A DNA stretch of 64,000 nt from Nemania diffusa (lineage: Eukaryota; Ascomycota; Sordariomycetes; Xylariales; Xylariaceae): the NCBI GenBank assembly GCA_038501195.1, contig JBBPUQ010000008.1:1-64000 (forward strand). Direction: 5' to 3'. Position 1 is the first letter of the stretch, and every line of letters starts with the position of its first letter. The notes beneath the pieces were generated by a model. That model was given only the letters and a program-made list of their open reading frames with translations. It was not told the origin of the DNA and searched no databases. This document shows, in pieces, positions 24,790 to 34,600 of this stretch. The position numbers and the translations under genes are program-made.

Positions 24790-25803
24790 TTAAGCTTTTG
24801 TTTTTTTTTTCTTTTTTTTAGCTGCAGCTGCTTGTTTAGCTTTTTTTTCAGCTTTTTTAGCAGCTTTTTTTTCTGTTTTTGCTTTTGTTTTCTTTTTAGC
24901 TTTTTTTGCTTTTGTTTCAGCTTTCTTTTTAGTTTTTTTAATTTTAGCATCTGCTTTTTTTTGTACTAACTTTGCTTTTTCAATTCTTTTTTCTTTAAAG
25001 TTTATATTTTTTTCGAACTTAGTTTTTGTTTTTTAAATAGTAATAAAAACTTTTTCTAGTGCTTTTTCGAACTTACAGTTGTTTAAGTTTTACTTAAAAC
25101 AATCTACTAAAAAAGCTAGCTCTAAAATTATAGTAAACAACATAAAATTGAAATTATTAGAGTTAGCAACAAGTTATATAGCACTTGTAATAAAGTCGAG
25201 TTTACTACAATTATTTAAGTAGTAATAATTTATTAAGTTGTTAAATATAAAACGAGCTATAAAAAACAATATATTAGTAATTTTAACTATATACTTTCTG
25301 CTAATAAAAACTAAAAAAGCGAAAGCTTTTAAAACATAGCAAATAGTAAGCTAGTTATAAAAACAACAAATAATTTTGTATATAATTAAAATGTTTATTT
25401 TTTTACAAATCTTTTTGTTGATTTTGTTTTTTATAACAAGTTAACAAAAGAACTTTTGCTATATAATCGCTTTATATTATTTAAATATAGTTTTAAACAT
25501 AATAATAATTATTTAATTTATAAAGCGTTTCTGTTTAATTTTAACAAATCTGCTTAAAATTTAGTTTAAATTGTTTATATTTTATAAAATTGAAAAAATA
25601 AAGCTGCAGTAATAACAGAAATATAAATTAATACTTGTTTTTATAATATATATACTACAAATTAAAATATCTACAGTTAATATAAAATTGTTGAATATAA
25701 ATATAATATTGGCTTGTTTTTTAATTATATAATAAAACGCAATCGTAAAAACATTTAAATCGAATAAATTGAACAAAATGTATAATTTTTTATTGCTAAA
25801 TAG
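24790..25803 (-). pseudogene. Minus-strand coding relic, about 338 codons, with Lys/Ala-rich C-terminal tail
   Basis: One minus-strand frame runs from about 25,803 to a TAA at 24,790-24,792 with only about ten internal stops in 338 codons and no frameshift, roughly a third of the number expected by chance. The first 73 codons are open (25,803-25,585). The C-terminal 90 codons, open from 25,032, are highly charged: FKEKRIEKAKLVQKKADAKI, then repeats of Lys-Lys-Ala-Glu type, ending KQAAAAKKKKKKTKA. Triplet periodicity of GCT/GCA and AAA codons makes a coding origin convincing. Such a basic Lys/Ala tail occurs in histone H1-like proteins and on some fungal transposases and nucleic-acid-binding proteins; nothing in the body of the protein let me choose. 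Remaining stops are TAA or TAG, as expected from mutated TGG, CAA or CGA codons. Confidence 0.6.
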
Positions 25804-25867
25804 TTAGTGTTACTAAATAAACAAAGTAGTTTATACAGTAAGTATTAAAATTAAATAAAACTTTTAT

Positions 25868-26062
25868 TAAAAAATAAAATATATAGCTAAATAACATATT
25901 TTGTTTTTTAGTTTTGTAGCTATAACACGTTTATTTATTTAGTTTAAAAACAGAATATTTAAATATATTAAATATTTTATTTTTTAGCTGTGCAGCTATA
26001 GTACATTTGCTTTTTTAGTTAAAAAACAAAATATTTAAGCATGTTAAATATTCTGTTTTTAA
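25868..26062. repeat. Palindrome family copies P5a-c in about 77-bp tandem
   Basis: Three palindromes (25,868-25,911, 25,940-25,987 and 26,017-26,062) of the form AAAAACAGAATATTTAA, loop, AAATATTTTATTTTT. The last has AAATATTCTGTTTTT, one step from the CCG consensus. The spacer with GTAGCTATA, CAC and a TTTATTTAGTT-like part is itself duplicated, so the repeat unit is larger than the palindrome. The cluster sits between the relic ending at 26,389 and the start of the one at 25,803. Confidence 0.8.
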
Positions 26063-26388
26063 TTTTTTTTTTAATATATTGCAGCGAAATAAAGTATAAC
26101 AAAAAACAACTTACTGCTATAACTATAGCAAATTTATTATAACAACTGTTTAAAGCAGCAGACTTTTTTTATTTTTAAGCTTGTATATATAGTTAAAAAT
26201 TTAAATAACAAAGTAAGCTATAAGCGAGCTTTGTTCAACTATATACTAAAATTAACTAATATAGTTAGTAAAAAAAACAGCGCAGTAATTTTTTTTTGTT
26301 TTTTTGAAAATATAGTTAGTACTATTGTTATTAATGTTTATAATTAGTTCATAGATTTTTTAAATGTTTATTGCAACAAAAAGCAGTG

Positions 26389-26580
26389 CTAGTTGCTTCT
26401 TTTTATTAAAATCGCTATTTTTGTTAAATATATTATTTTTGCTACTTCTGCTGTTTTTACTGCTTCCGCTGTTTTTACTGTTTTTGTTATTTCAGCTGTT
26501 ATTGTTTTTGTTACAACTGTTGTTTTATAAAAAAGCTTTATATTTTTGCTTCTTTTTTTTTTTTAAATATAAAACTCAGT
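26389..26580 (-). pseudogene. Minus-strand Thr/Glu/Ala-rich coding relic (fragment)
   Basis: A minus-strand frame reads TEFYI at 26,580 and, after one stop, about 58 open codons to a TAG at 26,389-26,391. Its centre is a degenerate Thr-Ala-Glu repeat (TAEITKTVKTAEAVKTAEVA) encoded by imperfect 9- and 18-base units. On the opposite strand the same bases give a long Leu/Phe-rich frame, which I take to be the antisense shadow. No family is recognised; a low-complexity linker is all that can be seen. Confidence 0.35.
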
Positions 26581-27010
26581 TGTTTTTAAAACGCAATATT
26601 TTTTTATTATTTAGATTTAAAACTAAAATGTTAAACTTTCTTTAAACTTTAAAATTAAATGTAGCAAAATTTTTTTTATTTTAAGTGTAGTTCTGTTTTT
26701 TTTTTTCTGCAGATTTTTTATTTGTAGAATTTTTGAACATTATATATAAACATTTTTAATAACGTTCGAATTAAAAATTATATATGTTTTATTTAGTAGT
26801 ATTTAAAACAACTTGCACTGTAGTAAATTTCGCACTAAAAATATTATTACTAAAAAAAATTTAGTTCTTATTAAAGTTTATAATTTTTATGCTTATATTT
26901 TAATGTAAAAAAACTTGTTAGTAAATAGTACTTATTATAATATAGTAAAAATTGAAGCTTTAGTTGTACTATTTTATAATTACTCGAAAAAGTACAAGCG
27001 AAAATGTTTA

Positions 27011-27316
27011 TTAATAATAGTTGTTTTTAAAATAAGCTAAAACGAGCTTAAGTTCAAATAGTAAAACATTAGAATTATTTAGTTTTTTAAAAAAAAGTTC
27101 GCAGAAAAGTCGCATAAACAAACGTTTAACACTGTTTATATTAATATATAAAATATAACTAAACAAGTTACAAAAGTCCAATGTATTTTTATATAGTTTT
27201 AACTTATTATAATAAAACAATAAAAATAGAGTTTTTAGTAGTTTTAAAAACTTTAAGCGAAAATATTTCAACATATTGTAAAAATAATTTATTAACAGTA
27301 TTATTAAATAAAACAA
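27011..27316 (-). pseudogene. Possible minus-strand coding relic, 101 codons
   Basis: A stop-free minus-strand frame of 101 codons, the longest from a start codon in the window. It begins hydrophobic (MFYLIILLINYFYNMLKYFR) and ends FELKLVLAYFKNNYY, with a Lys-containing middle part. It lies in the same orientation as the neighbouring relics between 18 and 29 kb. No motif is recognised, and a frame of this length could survive by chance in so large a block, hence the low confidence. Confidence 0.3.
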
Positions 27317-27703
27317 AATAATATTATACTAAATAGAAGCAACTATTTAATATATAATATTTCAAAAGTTTTTAGTTATATAAGCTTTATTAACAACTAG
27401 TAAGCTAAAGCAGCATTATTTTAAAATAAAAATAATATCGATTTTATTTTCTTTTTTTAGTTTTGTTTACTTTTTAAAACTTCTTTTTGTTAAAATTTGC
27501 TTTATTAAACTTGTTTTAAATTTAAACTCAATAAAATTATTATTATTAAACAAGCTGAATTTTTTTCGTTTTAACTAAATAAAGTTTTTAATAAGCTATA
27601 AAGTTTTTGTAGTATAACAATTAAAAAAAGTTTATATAAACGTTACAATAATTATCTAGTTAATTTAAAAGCAGTTAATATAAACAAGCTTAATAAAAGT
27701 ATT

Positions 27704-27747
27704 AAAAATGAAATATTTGTAAACGTAAACAAAATATTCCGTTTTTA
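27704..27747. repeat. Palindrome family copy P6
   Basis: AAAAATGAAATATTTG, loop, CAAAATATTCCGTTTTTA. The right half preserves the full consensus AATATTCCGTTTTT, the left half is mutated (TGAAATATTT). It lies about 175 bases past the stop of the relic that ends at 27,922. Confidence 0.75.
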
Positions 27748-27921
27748 AAAAAAATTGTTTATTTTATAATTTTTTTTATTAATAGTTGTTATTATTTTTT
27801 TCAAATTTTGTTAATTTAAAACTTAACTTTTTTTTGTACAGTTATATTTAGTTTTGCTTTTTTTATATGCAAAAAAGATCTTAAATATATTTTTAAAAAA
27901 CTTTTGTAAATGTTAAAAAGT

Positions 27922-28152
27922 TTAAACTGTTATAGAAAATATAGTAAAAACTAAATAAAAATAATACTTTAACAAACTTTTTATTTGCTCGACTTTTATT
28001 TTTAAAATATAATAAGTTATTATTTTACTATAAATAATAGTTTTGCTAGTTTTACATTTATTTGCAAAAAAAGCAAAACGTAAAAATACTAACATTTTGT
28101 TTAAAAGCTCTGTTATATTTACTAAAAAAAAAGAGTTAATAATAAACTGCAA
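27922..28152 (-). pseudogene. Possible minus-strand coding relic, 76 codons
   Basis: A stop-free minus-strand frame reading MQFIINSFFLVNITELLNKM at its start and KIKVEQIKSLLKYYF near its end. The residue mix (Asn, Lys, Glu, Ser) is more protein-like than the Leu/Phe strings found on antisense frames. It is bracketed by palindrome P7 immediately before its first codon and by P6 175 bases after its stop. Resemblance to an integrase C-terminal part was considered but not supported. Function unknown. Confidence 0.35.
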
Positions 28153-28153
28153 A

Positions 28154-28200
28154 GTTAAAAAACAAAATATGTTTAAATAACTAAATATTCTGTTTTTTAA
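28154..28200. repeat. Palindrome family copy P7
   Basis: GTTAAAAAACAAAATATG, loop, CTAAATATTCTGTTTTTTAA. It starts two bases beyond the first codon of the minus-strand relic at 27,922-28,152, so it lies just upstream of that relic and downstream of the one ending at 28,751. Confidence 0.75.
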
Positions 28201-28249
28201 ATAAAATAAAACTGCACTTATTAATAAGTTAATAAAATTAATAAGTAGT

Positions 28250-28272
28250 TTTACTATCTGGGGCTATTTTTA
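28250..28272. other. G+C micro-island with intact GGGG
   Basis: TATCTGGGGCTATTTTT at about 28,255-28,271 keeps a run of four G, the only such run in the relic block besides 16,131. No function is evident. Confidence 0.4.
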
Positions 28273-28750
28273 CATTTTTTTAGTTAATTTTAAAATAACA
28301 AGCAGCATTTTAAACTAAAAGCAACTTTTTTACAGAACTACTAGTTACTAATTAATTAATAGCAACATATTTTTGTTTCTAAATTTCTGTTTTTTTAACT
28401 ACTTTTATAGCTAAAACAGCATTATTGTTACTAGCTCTATTTTCAAGCTTATTTTTTACAACTTCGAAAACTTGCTAAACTATATTCTACTTAACTAAAT
28501 TTTTTAGTTTATTTTTATTGTTAACAAAAACAATCGTTTCAATTTTAGCGCTTTTTCTATTTTACATTAGTAATTTAAAGTTGCTAACAATACTTTAGCT
28601 AGCTAAAACTTTTGCTTAGTTATAAATATATTTGTAGTTTATAATACTTAAATGTAGTAATTTTTATAAACTTTTTGTTGTAAGTAATAACAGCATTTAT
28701 TTTTAAATAGTAAATAGCTAAAACAAAATTTTTTGTTTTTTTTAAAAACT

Positions 28751-29037
28751 TTAAAACTTGTAAAAATTAATAAAAGTATTATTTATTAGTTTTTTTAAAT
28801 AGTTTACTACATAATGTTTTTTGCAGCTTTTTTGTTTTATATACTGCAATTTAGTAGCTGTGTTTGCTTTAACTGTAAACTTAGAACTAGTTAATATACT
28901 TTTAGCTATATTATTAACAACGAATTTATTAGTATTTACTTTAAAAATAGCATATATAACTTTGTTAGTAATAATAAAAAAAGTAATAATATTTTTATTT
29001 GTATACTACTGTTTACAGTAAAAATTACTACTTAATT
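28751..29037 (-). pseudogene. Minus-strand coding relic, 84 open codons
   Basis: From a TAG at 29,006-29,008 the minus-strand frame is stop-free for 84 codons to a TAA at 28,751-28,753, and continues upstream for about ten more codons before another stop. It reads NKVIYAIFKVNTNKFVVNNI and later KANTATKLQYIKQKSCKKHY. The residue mix looks like a hydrophilic protein whose Asp and Glu codons have become Asn and Lys. The opposite strand also has a 66-codon hydrophobic frame here; I regard that as the shadow, though the reverse cannot be excluded. No family recognised. Confidence 0.4.
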
Positions 29038-29454
29038 TATATTAACAGAACTAGTAATAAGCTACTACAGCTAATACTTAGTGCTAGTTTTTTATAGCAA
29101 AGCTAAAAATTATAAAGCAGCTATTACTGCTACAAATATAAAAATAGTTAAAAAATATAAAAAGCAAGTTTTTTGCTGCTGTTACTATTGTACAGCTAAT
29201 AGTAAATAATAAATAATTTTTATTAGTTAGTTTAATATTTGTATTAAAAAAGCTAAACATATTGCTTATTGTTTACTAAGCTACTATATTATAAGTTTTG
29301 CTAGCATTTATTAACAGCTATAGTTTATTGTTTATAAAGTTTAAAAATATAGTAATTTTAAATGTTTTTATATTTATATAAATATTGCAATAGTTATAAT
29401 ATAGTTTTAATATAGCTAATGTTATAAAAAAGTTAAAAACGAAAAGCAGTAGCA

Positions 29455-29500
29455 GTTAAAAAACAGAATATATAAAAAACTAAATATTTTATTTTTTAAC
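29455..29500. repeat. Palindrome family copy P8
   Basis: AGTTAAAAAACAGAATATAT, loop, CTAAATATTTTATTTTTTAAC. It is about 415 bases upstream, on the minus strand, of the relic at 28,751-29,037. Confidence 0.75.
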
Positions 29501-29514
29501 TTTGTATAAATAAA

Positions 29515-29715
29515 ATGTATAAAAAAAAATTATATATTATATATATTAATAAAAAAGTAAAACATGTTTATATTTGCAAAATAAAACTAGTAAGTAAAAA
29601 ACTTACTTTACAATTTATAACAAGTTATACTGTAGATTTTAATGTTATATATTTGTATATTTTTTACTTTGTTGTAGTTGTAAATAATCTACGCTTGTAT
29701 TACTTTTATAGTTAA
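29515..29715 (+). pseudogene. Possible + strand coding relic, 66 codons
   Basis: A stop-free frame from an ATG, reading MYKKKLYIIYINKKVKHVYI at its start, with a Lys-rich first half and a hydrophobic second half. It starts 15 bases after palindrome P8. The minus strand has partly open frames here as well. Length alone is not significant, so this is listed only as a possibility. Confidence 0.2.
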
Positions 29716-29925
29716 TAGTATTTTAACTAGTAAAACTTTAGCTTTATTACAGAAAAAATACTAAGTTAATTAAAAGTTGTTTAAATAAACAGCAAAAAGC
29801 TTTTATATATTTTTGCTATAAAAGAAGTTTTTTTTTTTATAAAAAATTAGTAGTAACTTAGCTATTTTATAAATATGTTAATATATATATATAGCAAAAA
29901 ATAAAACATATAGTAAAAAAGGACT

Positions 29926-30205
29926 TAAAAAATGGAATATTTAAAAAAACAAACAAGTATTTTTAGTGAAAAAAAATGTAAAAAAAAAAAAAGTAAGCAC
30001 TTTTAAAAAAAAAAGTTATAAAAAATAAAAAAGTAAAAAAAAGTAAAATAAAAAAATAAATAAATATAAAATATTTTGTTTTTTAATTTTTTAGTTAAAA
30101 CTAAAAATATTTAAGTACTAAAATAACTATATATTAAATATTCCGTTTTTTAATAAGCTACTTAAATAGTAAAATAATTATATACTAAATATTCTATTTT
30201 TGATA
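29926..30205. repeat. Palindrome family copies P9, broken cluster
   Basis: A left half CTTAAAAAATGGAATATTT at 29,926 and right halves at about 30,067 (AATATTTTGTTTTTTAA), 30,146 (AAATATTCCGTTTTTTAA) and 30,184 (AAATATTCTATTTTTGA). The 30,146 half is a full consensus. The cluster looks like two or three copies rearranged by duplication; it is the last occurrence before the block edge. Confidence 0.65.
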
Positions 30206-30534
30206 TATATAGTTAAATATAAAAAAATAAAAAATAATAGCAAATAATAGTTATTAATAGTTAGTTAAATATTAACTATTAGTACTATAAATTTACAGTA
30301 TATTTTAAAAAAGTTTAATAACTTATTTAACTAAATATAAAAGCTGTTATAGCTAAAAATTTGTATATATATAGTAAATTTAATAAGTATAAGTGAGCAA
30401 ATTTGTAACTATTTATTACTTAATAACATACTAGCTTATTGTTGTAAATGTATAACTATATTATTAAATAATAACTAGTTTGTATATTAAATATATTATT
30501 TAATATTTAATTAAATAAATAATAAAGAGGTAAA

Positions 30535-30895
30535 AAAAAACAAAAAATACAACACAATATCTAGTGTTTTTATTAAGTATATAATAAAAAAGTAAAAAAG
30601 CGTAAAAAATACAATACAATATTTGGTGTTTTTATTAAATATATAATAAAAAAGTAAAAAAGCGCAAAAGATACAACACTAGATCTAGTATTTTTATTAA
30701 ATGTATAGTTAAAAAGTAAAAAAAAGCAGAAAATACAACACAATATTTAGTGTTTTTATTAAGTGCATAGTTAAAAAATAAAAAAAAGCAGAAAATGCAA
30801 TATAATATCTAGTATTTTTATTGAATGCATAATAAAAAAGTGAAAAAAAACAAGAAGTGTAACACAATATCTAGTGTTTTAATTAGATACATATA
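30535..30895 (+). repeat. Tandem repeat, about 62-bp unit, six copies, each with a palindrome
   Basis: Unit: an A-rich part (AAAAAAGTAAAAAAGC-like), then AATACAACACAATATCTAGT, then GTTTTTATTAAGTATATA. Copies begin at about 30,546, 30,608, 30,669, 30,731, 30,793 and 30,854. Each carries a core close to AACACTAGATCTAGTGTT, best preserved in copy three (AACACTAGATCTAGTATT). Copies differ by transitions. It lies at the right edge of the relic block. Confidence 0.9.
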
Positions 30896-30944
30896 GTTAA
30901 TATAAAAAAAATAAAACAAAATTTTGACTAAATTAAACAAGTGC

Positions 30945-30953
30945 TTAGGGTTA
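30945..30953 (+). other. Lone TTAGGGTTA at block edge
   Basis: One and a half telomere-type units in the orientation opposite to the terminal array (G-rich strand on +). GGG runs are otherwise almost absent here. It falls within 60 bases of the boundary between the relic block and the AT-rich field. It may be a vestige of an old chromosome end or healing event, or chance. Confidence 0.3.
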
Positions 30954-30959
30954 ACTTTA

Positions 30960-33340
30960 ACTCGTAACTTATTACAATTTTTTATTAAATTTTAATTTTT
31001 ATATTAAATTAATATTAAAAATAATATTTTAAATAAATAATTATATTATTATTATAAATTTTTTTTTTTGTTTTTTAATTTATAAATTATAATAATATTA
31101 AACTTTAAATATAAAATTTATAATATTAATTATATTAAAATTTATATATTAATAATATAATAATAATTTAATAATTAATTTATATATATTATAAGTATTA
31201 TTTTTAAAAAAGTTTAATTTATAAAATTTAATTATTATAAATATATATTATAAAATACTAATTTCAAAGCTTATTTACTACTTTAATATATTATATTTTT
31301 AATATTAGTTTTTCTTTTTTTACAAAGTAGTATATTTTGTTAATAAATTAAATTTTTAATATTTTTAGCTTAAAATTACTAGTTTTTTATAAAAATATAA
31401 AAGTACTTCTTTATTAAATTTTTTATAAAAGTTAAAAGCTTATAAAAAACAGTAATAAATAAAGTAAATAAATATTTAAAAATTATAATAAATAACTATA
31501 AAAACTTTTTTTTCTTTTTATATAATCTGTTTTTTAATTCTTTTTATATATAGCAAGCAATAAATAAATATATTTAAATCTAACTATGTTTTTATTTTAT
31601 TTTATATAATATAATAATAAATAAGCTTTAAAAAACGCAATATATTGTTAAAAAAAAAAAAACTATAAATTTTTAACACTATAACTTTTGTTTTTAATTT
31701 GCTATTATAATATATTTTAAATAAAAGTTATAGTTATTATTTCTAAAAAGTCTATAAAAAATCACGAAATTTTCGATAAAATTAAACTTTTTAAATATTA
31801 AAAAAAAAATATATAAATCAATAGCTAAACAATTAATAAATTTAATAATATATTTAGCTTTTTATTATAATTAATAATATATTTATAAATATGTAATTTA
31901 TATTTAACGTTATATTTATAATTAATATATTTTAAATAAATATATAATATAATAAAAATATTAACGTTTTTTTTTAAATATTAACTTATTAAATATAGTA
32001 TAAATATTAATTAACTAAGTTATTAATATTTTAACTTTAATTATTTTTATTATTATTATTTCTTTTAATATTATAATATTAATAATTATAAATTATATTA
32101 AAAGTAAATATTACTATATATAAAATAAATATATATTTAATAAATTATATAACACTTATATATATAATAATTTAATTTAATAATAATATTAAAAATTATA
32201 ATTTATTTTAAAATAAATATATTAGTTAAAAAATATAATTATACTAATATATTAATATTAATATAAAAATAAAAAAGTTATTAATATATAAAGTATTACT
32301 AAAAAATAATTTATAAAATATATTTAATAAAATATATTATAATATTATATTAATAACTATTAAATTAAAATTAATTTTTTAGTATTATAAATATAATATA
32401 ATGTAGTAGTAGTTATTATTTAAAAGTAATATATAAATAATAAAATATTATTATTATATTATATTATTATATTATAATAATAACTGTTAAATTAAACTAA
32501 ATTTATTAATATTATATATATAACAAAATGTAATAATATTTCTTGTTTAAAATTAAAATATAAAATATTATTATTATAATATAATATAATATAATAATAA
32601 TAATTTTTTAAATATTAATTTATAATTAATAATATTTAACAATAAAAATCGAAATAAAATAATAAAAAAATAAAAATAATACTTTTTAATTTATTTATAA
32701 ACAAATTAATTAAAATAAAAAACGAAAAAAATATAAATATATTATTATAACAAATATAAAACTATAAAAGTAAACAAATAACTTAATAAAAAAAATATTG
32801 TATTAAAAAAATTTATTTTTTATATATAAAAATTAAATTATATATTATAATATATTATTAATTATATTTTTAATATATAAAACAATATATATATTATATT
32901 TAAAATAAGTTTTATTTTTAAAACAAGTTTTATATTTAAAACAAGTTTTATATTTAAAATTAGTTTTAGCTAAAATATATATTTAAAATAAACTGCTATA
33001 AATAATATACTTTAAATATAGTTTTTTTTACAACATTTTATTTTTGTACAATATAAAAACAACTTTTATACAAAAGCTGCTTTTTTTTTTGTATAAAAAA
33101 GTATTTATTTAAATGTTACAAATAATTTACTTTTAATAAATAAGTTTTAGTAATATAGCAGTAATATATGCAATACTTACTATATGTTCTAAGTTCGATT
33201 TTTAGCTAAAATATATACAATTTAAAATCGATAATAAAAATTCTCGATTTTAAGCTGTGTTAATTTTTTTTTTTTTTTAAAAAAGTCGAAAAATATTTAT
33301 ATTTATTTAGATTTTTTTTTTCTTTTTTTCTGTTGTATAT
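30960..33340. other. AT-rich gap, no gene seen
   Basis: Composition falls to about 90% or more A+T. I see no reading frame, RNA gene or strong repeat other than the short arrays listed at 32,900 and beyond 33,355. Scattered TAACGT and TTCGA-type survivors and isolated pieces such as ATCACGAAATTTTCGAT at 31,760 are all that break the pattern. Confidence 0.7.
32900..32970 (+). repeat. 21-bp tandem repeat, three to four copies
   Basis: AAAACAAGTTTTATATTTAA recurs at about 32,916, 32,937 and, as AAAATTAGTTTTAGC, 32,958. Differences are C/T and A/G changes. Confidence 0.7.
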
Positions 33341-33354
33341 ATTTAAAACTACTT

Positions 33355-33560
33355 ATATACAACATATTTTTATTTTATATTAATAGCTATATATATATAC
33401 AATATATTTCTATTTTATATTAACAATTATATATATATATAATATATATTTATTATATATTAATTAATATATATATATATAACATATTTTTATTTTAAAT
33501 TAACTAATATATATATATATAACAAACTTTTATATTTAAAAAAAGTTAAAAAATATATAT
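33355..33560 (+). repeat. 40-bp tandem repeat, four to five copies
   Basis: Unit AACATATTTTTATTTTATAT followed by TAATAGCTATATATATATA, at about 33,361, 33,400, 33,441, 33,481 and 33,522. It abuts the left inverted-repeat arm on its outer side and takes the same position as the TA-rich array at 62,765-63,240 beside the right arm, so the two arrays may be related. Confidence 0.75.
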
Positions 33561-34294
33561 ATATTTAATAATTTATATATAATATAAAACATTTTATTAT
33601 ATATATATATAAAAAACATTTATATAGTATATATAAAAAAAACATTATTAAAAAAAACTAAAAAATTAAATTAGTTATTTTTTAGTTATTATATAAAAAA
33701 TAACGTAAACTTAAAAAATTTTTTTTTTTTTTTTTTTTTTCTGCTTTTATAAGTTATACTAAAAGTTACATATATTATATAAACATTAAACATATATACT
33801 ATATATACTTTTTTAAAAACTAAAAACTTAATAATATTTAGTAAATAGTATATTAATATAGTAGTAATAGTTATTTTAAAAGCTGTTTATATAAAATAGT
33901 ATAATTAAATTTTAATTTTAAACTAAAATAGCTTAAAAGTATTTTTTTTAATATACAAACTTTGTTTAAATATTTGTAAAAATATATAAAATAAACATTT
34001 AAAAAAAAATATTAGTAGAAAAAATAGTATAAACAATATTTTTTTTAATTTATAATACAATTAAACATATTAGCTAAAAATACAAACAAAGATTTATTTA
34101 TACAAAAATAAATATATATTTATATAAAAAAACTATATAAAAGTTTTATAAGCTTAGCTTTTAATCAAAAAACTGTATACTTTTTATATATTAGTGTTTT
34201 TAATACAAACAAAGTTTTAAAACTATGCTATACTATTTAAAAAAACAAACATAAAACAAAAGTAAGCAGTAGCTATTGTTACTACTACTACTAG

Positions 34295-34330
<36 letters not shown>

Positions 34331-34600
34331 AAATAAATATACAAAAAAAAAAAAAAAAAAAAAAAAGCAAAAGTAAACAAGAATTAACTAAATATTAGTA
34401 CTTAAAACTTAATGTAGCAAAAGTTAACATATCGCTTAATACTGTTTTATTTTTTTAGTATAATATTTAATACTGCTTTTTTTATATATAGTAATTATTT
34501 ATTAAATAAACAAGTTAATAAATAATAACAAATTAATCAATTGTACAAAAGTTATTATAGCAAATAATAATAATAACTTATATTTTCTGCTATAATAAAC
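33560..34600 (+). repeat. Left arm of a ~1-kb inverted repeat
   Basis: Read forward, this segment is collinear with the reverse complement of 61,760-62,800. Landmarks in order: a poly-T run (33,717-33,740); ACTTTTTTAAAAACTAAAAA (33,808 region); AAACTAAAATAG then TTAAAAGTATTTTTTTTAAT (33,920-33,955); GTTTTTAATACAAACAAAG then TTTTAAAACTAT (34,196-34,226); a CTACTACTACTAGTTATATA start of a long (TA)n run; AAATAAATATAC and a poly-A run (34,330-34,365); TATAATATTTAATACT (34,459). Differences are largely transitions. Confidence 0.85.
34293..34366 (+). repeat. Compound (TA)n and poly-A microsatellite
   Basis: About 17 TA units, then AACAAATAAATATAC, then about 25 A. The same compound structure appears in reverse complement at 62,014-62,105, which first reveals the inverted repeat. 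Confidence 0.9.

Larger units (their letters stand above)
12950..30940. other. Relic block: partly mutated, gene-bearing segment
   Basis: Between the AT desert and the AT-rich field beyond 31 kb lies an 18-kb block with roughly 15-25% G+C in the lines sampled. In a hand count over 15,661-15,900, 50 G+C bases split as 34 ApC/GpT, 13 GpC, 3 TpC/GpA and none CpC/GpG. This block contains all the better coding relics and all copies of the AAAAAACGGAATATTT palindrome. Left and right edges are sharp to within about 100 bases. It may be a formerly mobile or subtelomeric gene-bearing segment mutated in a different context, or for less time, than the desert. Confidence 0.6.

Noticed and set aside
26364..26645. 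93-codon + strand frame rich in Leu and Phe, looking like a membrane protein
   Set aside because: The minus strand of the same bases gives a hydrophilic Thr/Glu/Ala repeat. Antisense of AAA/ACA/GCA codons naturally gives Leu, Phe and Cys, so this is taken as a shadow.
27922..28152. Resemblance of the start of this relic to the C-terminal region of Ty3/gypsy integrase
   Set aside because: Only a few residues fit after assuming many mutations; no reverse transcriptase, RNase H or zinc-finger trace was found nearby.
28821..29021. 66-codon hydrophobic + strand frame
   Set aside because: The minus strand has a longer (84-codon) frame with a more protein-like residue mix and the same orientation as its neighbours; the + frame is probably its shadow, though not proven.
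30535..30895. Regular 62-bp units with palindromic cores, like a CRISPR array
   Set aside because: The whole unit repeats, with no unique spacers, and the context is a eukaryotic chromosome end.
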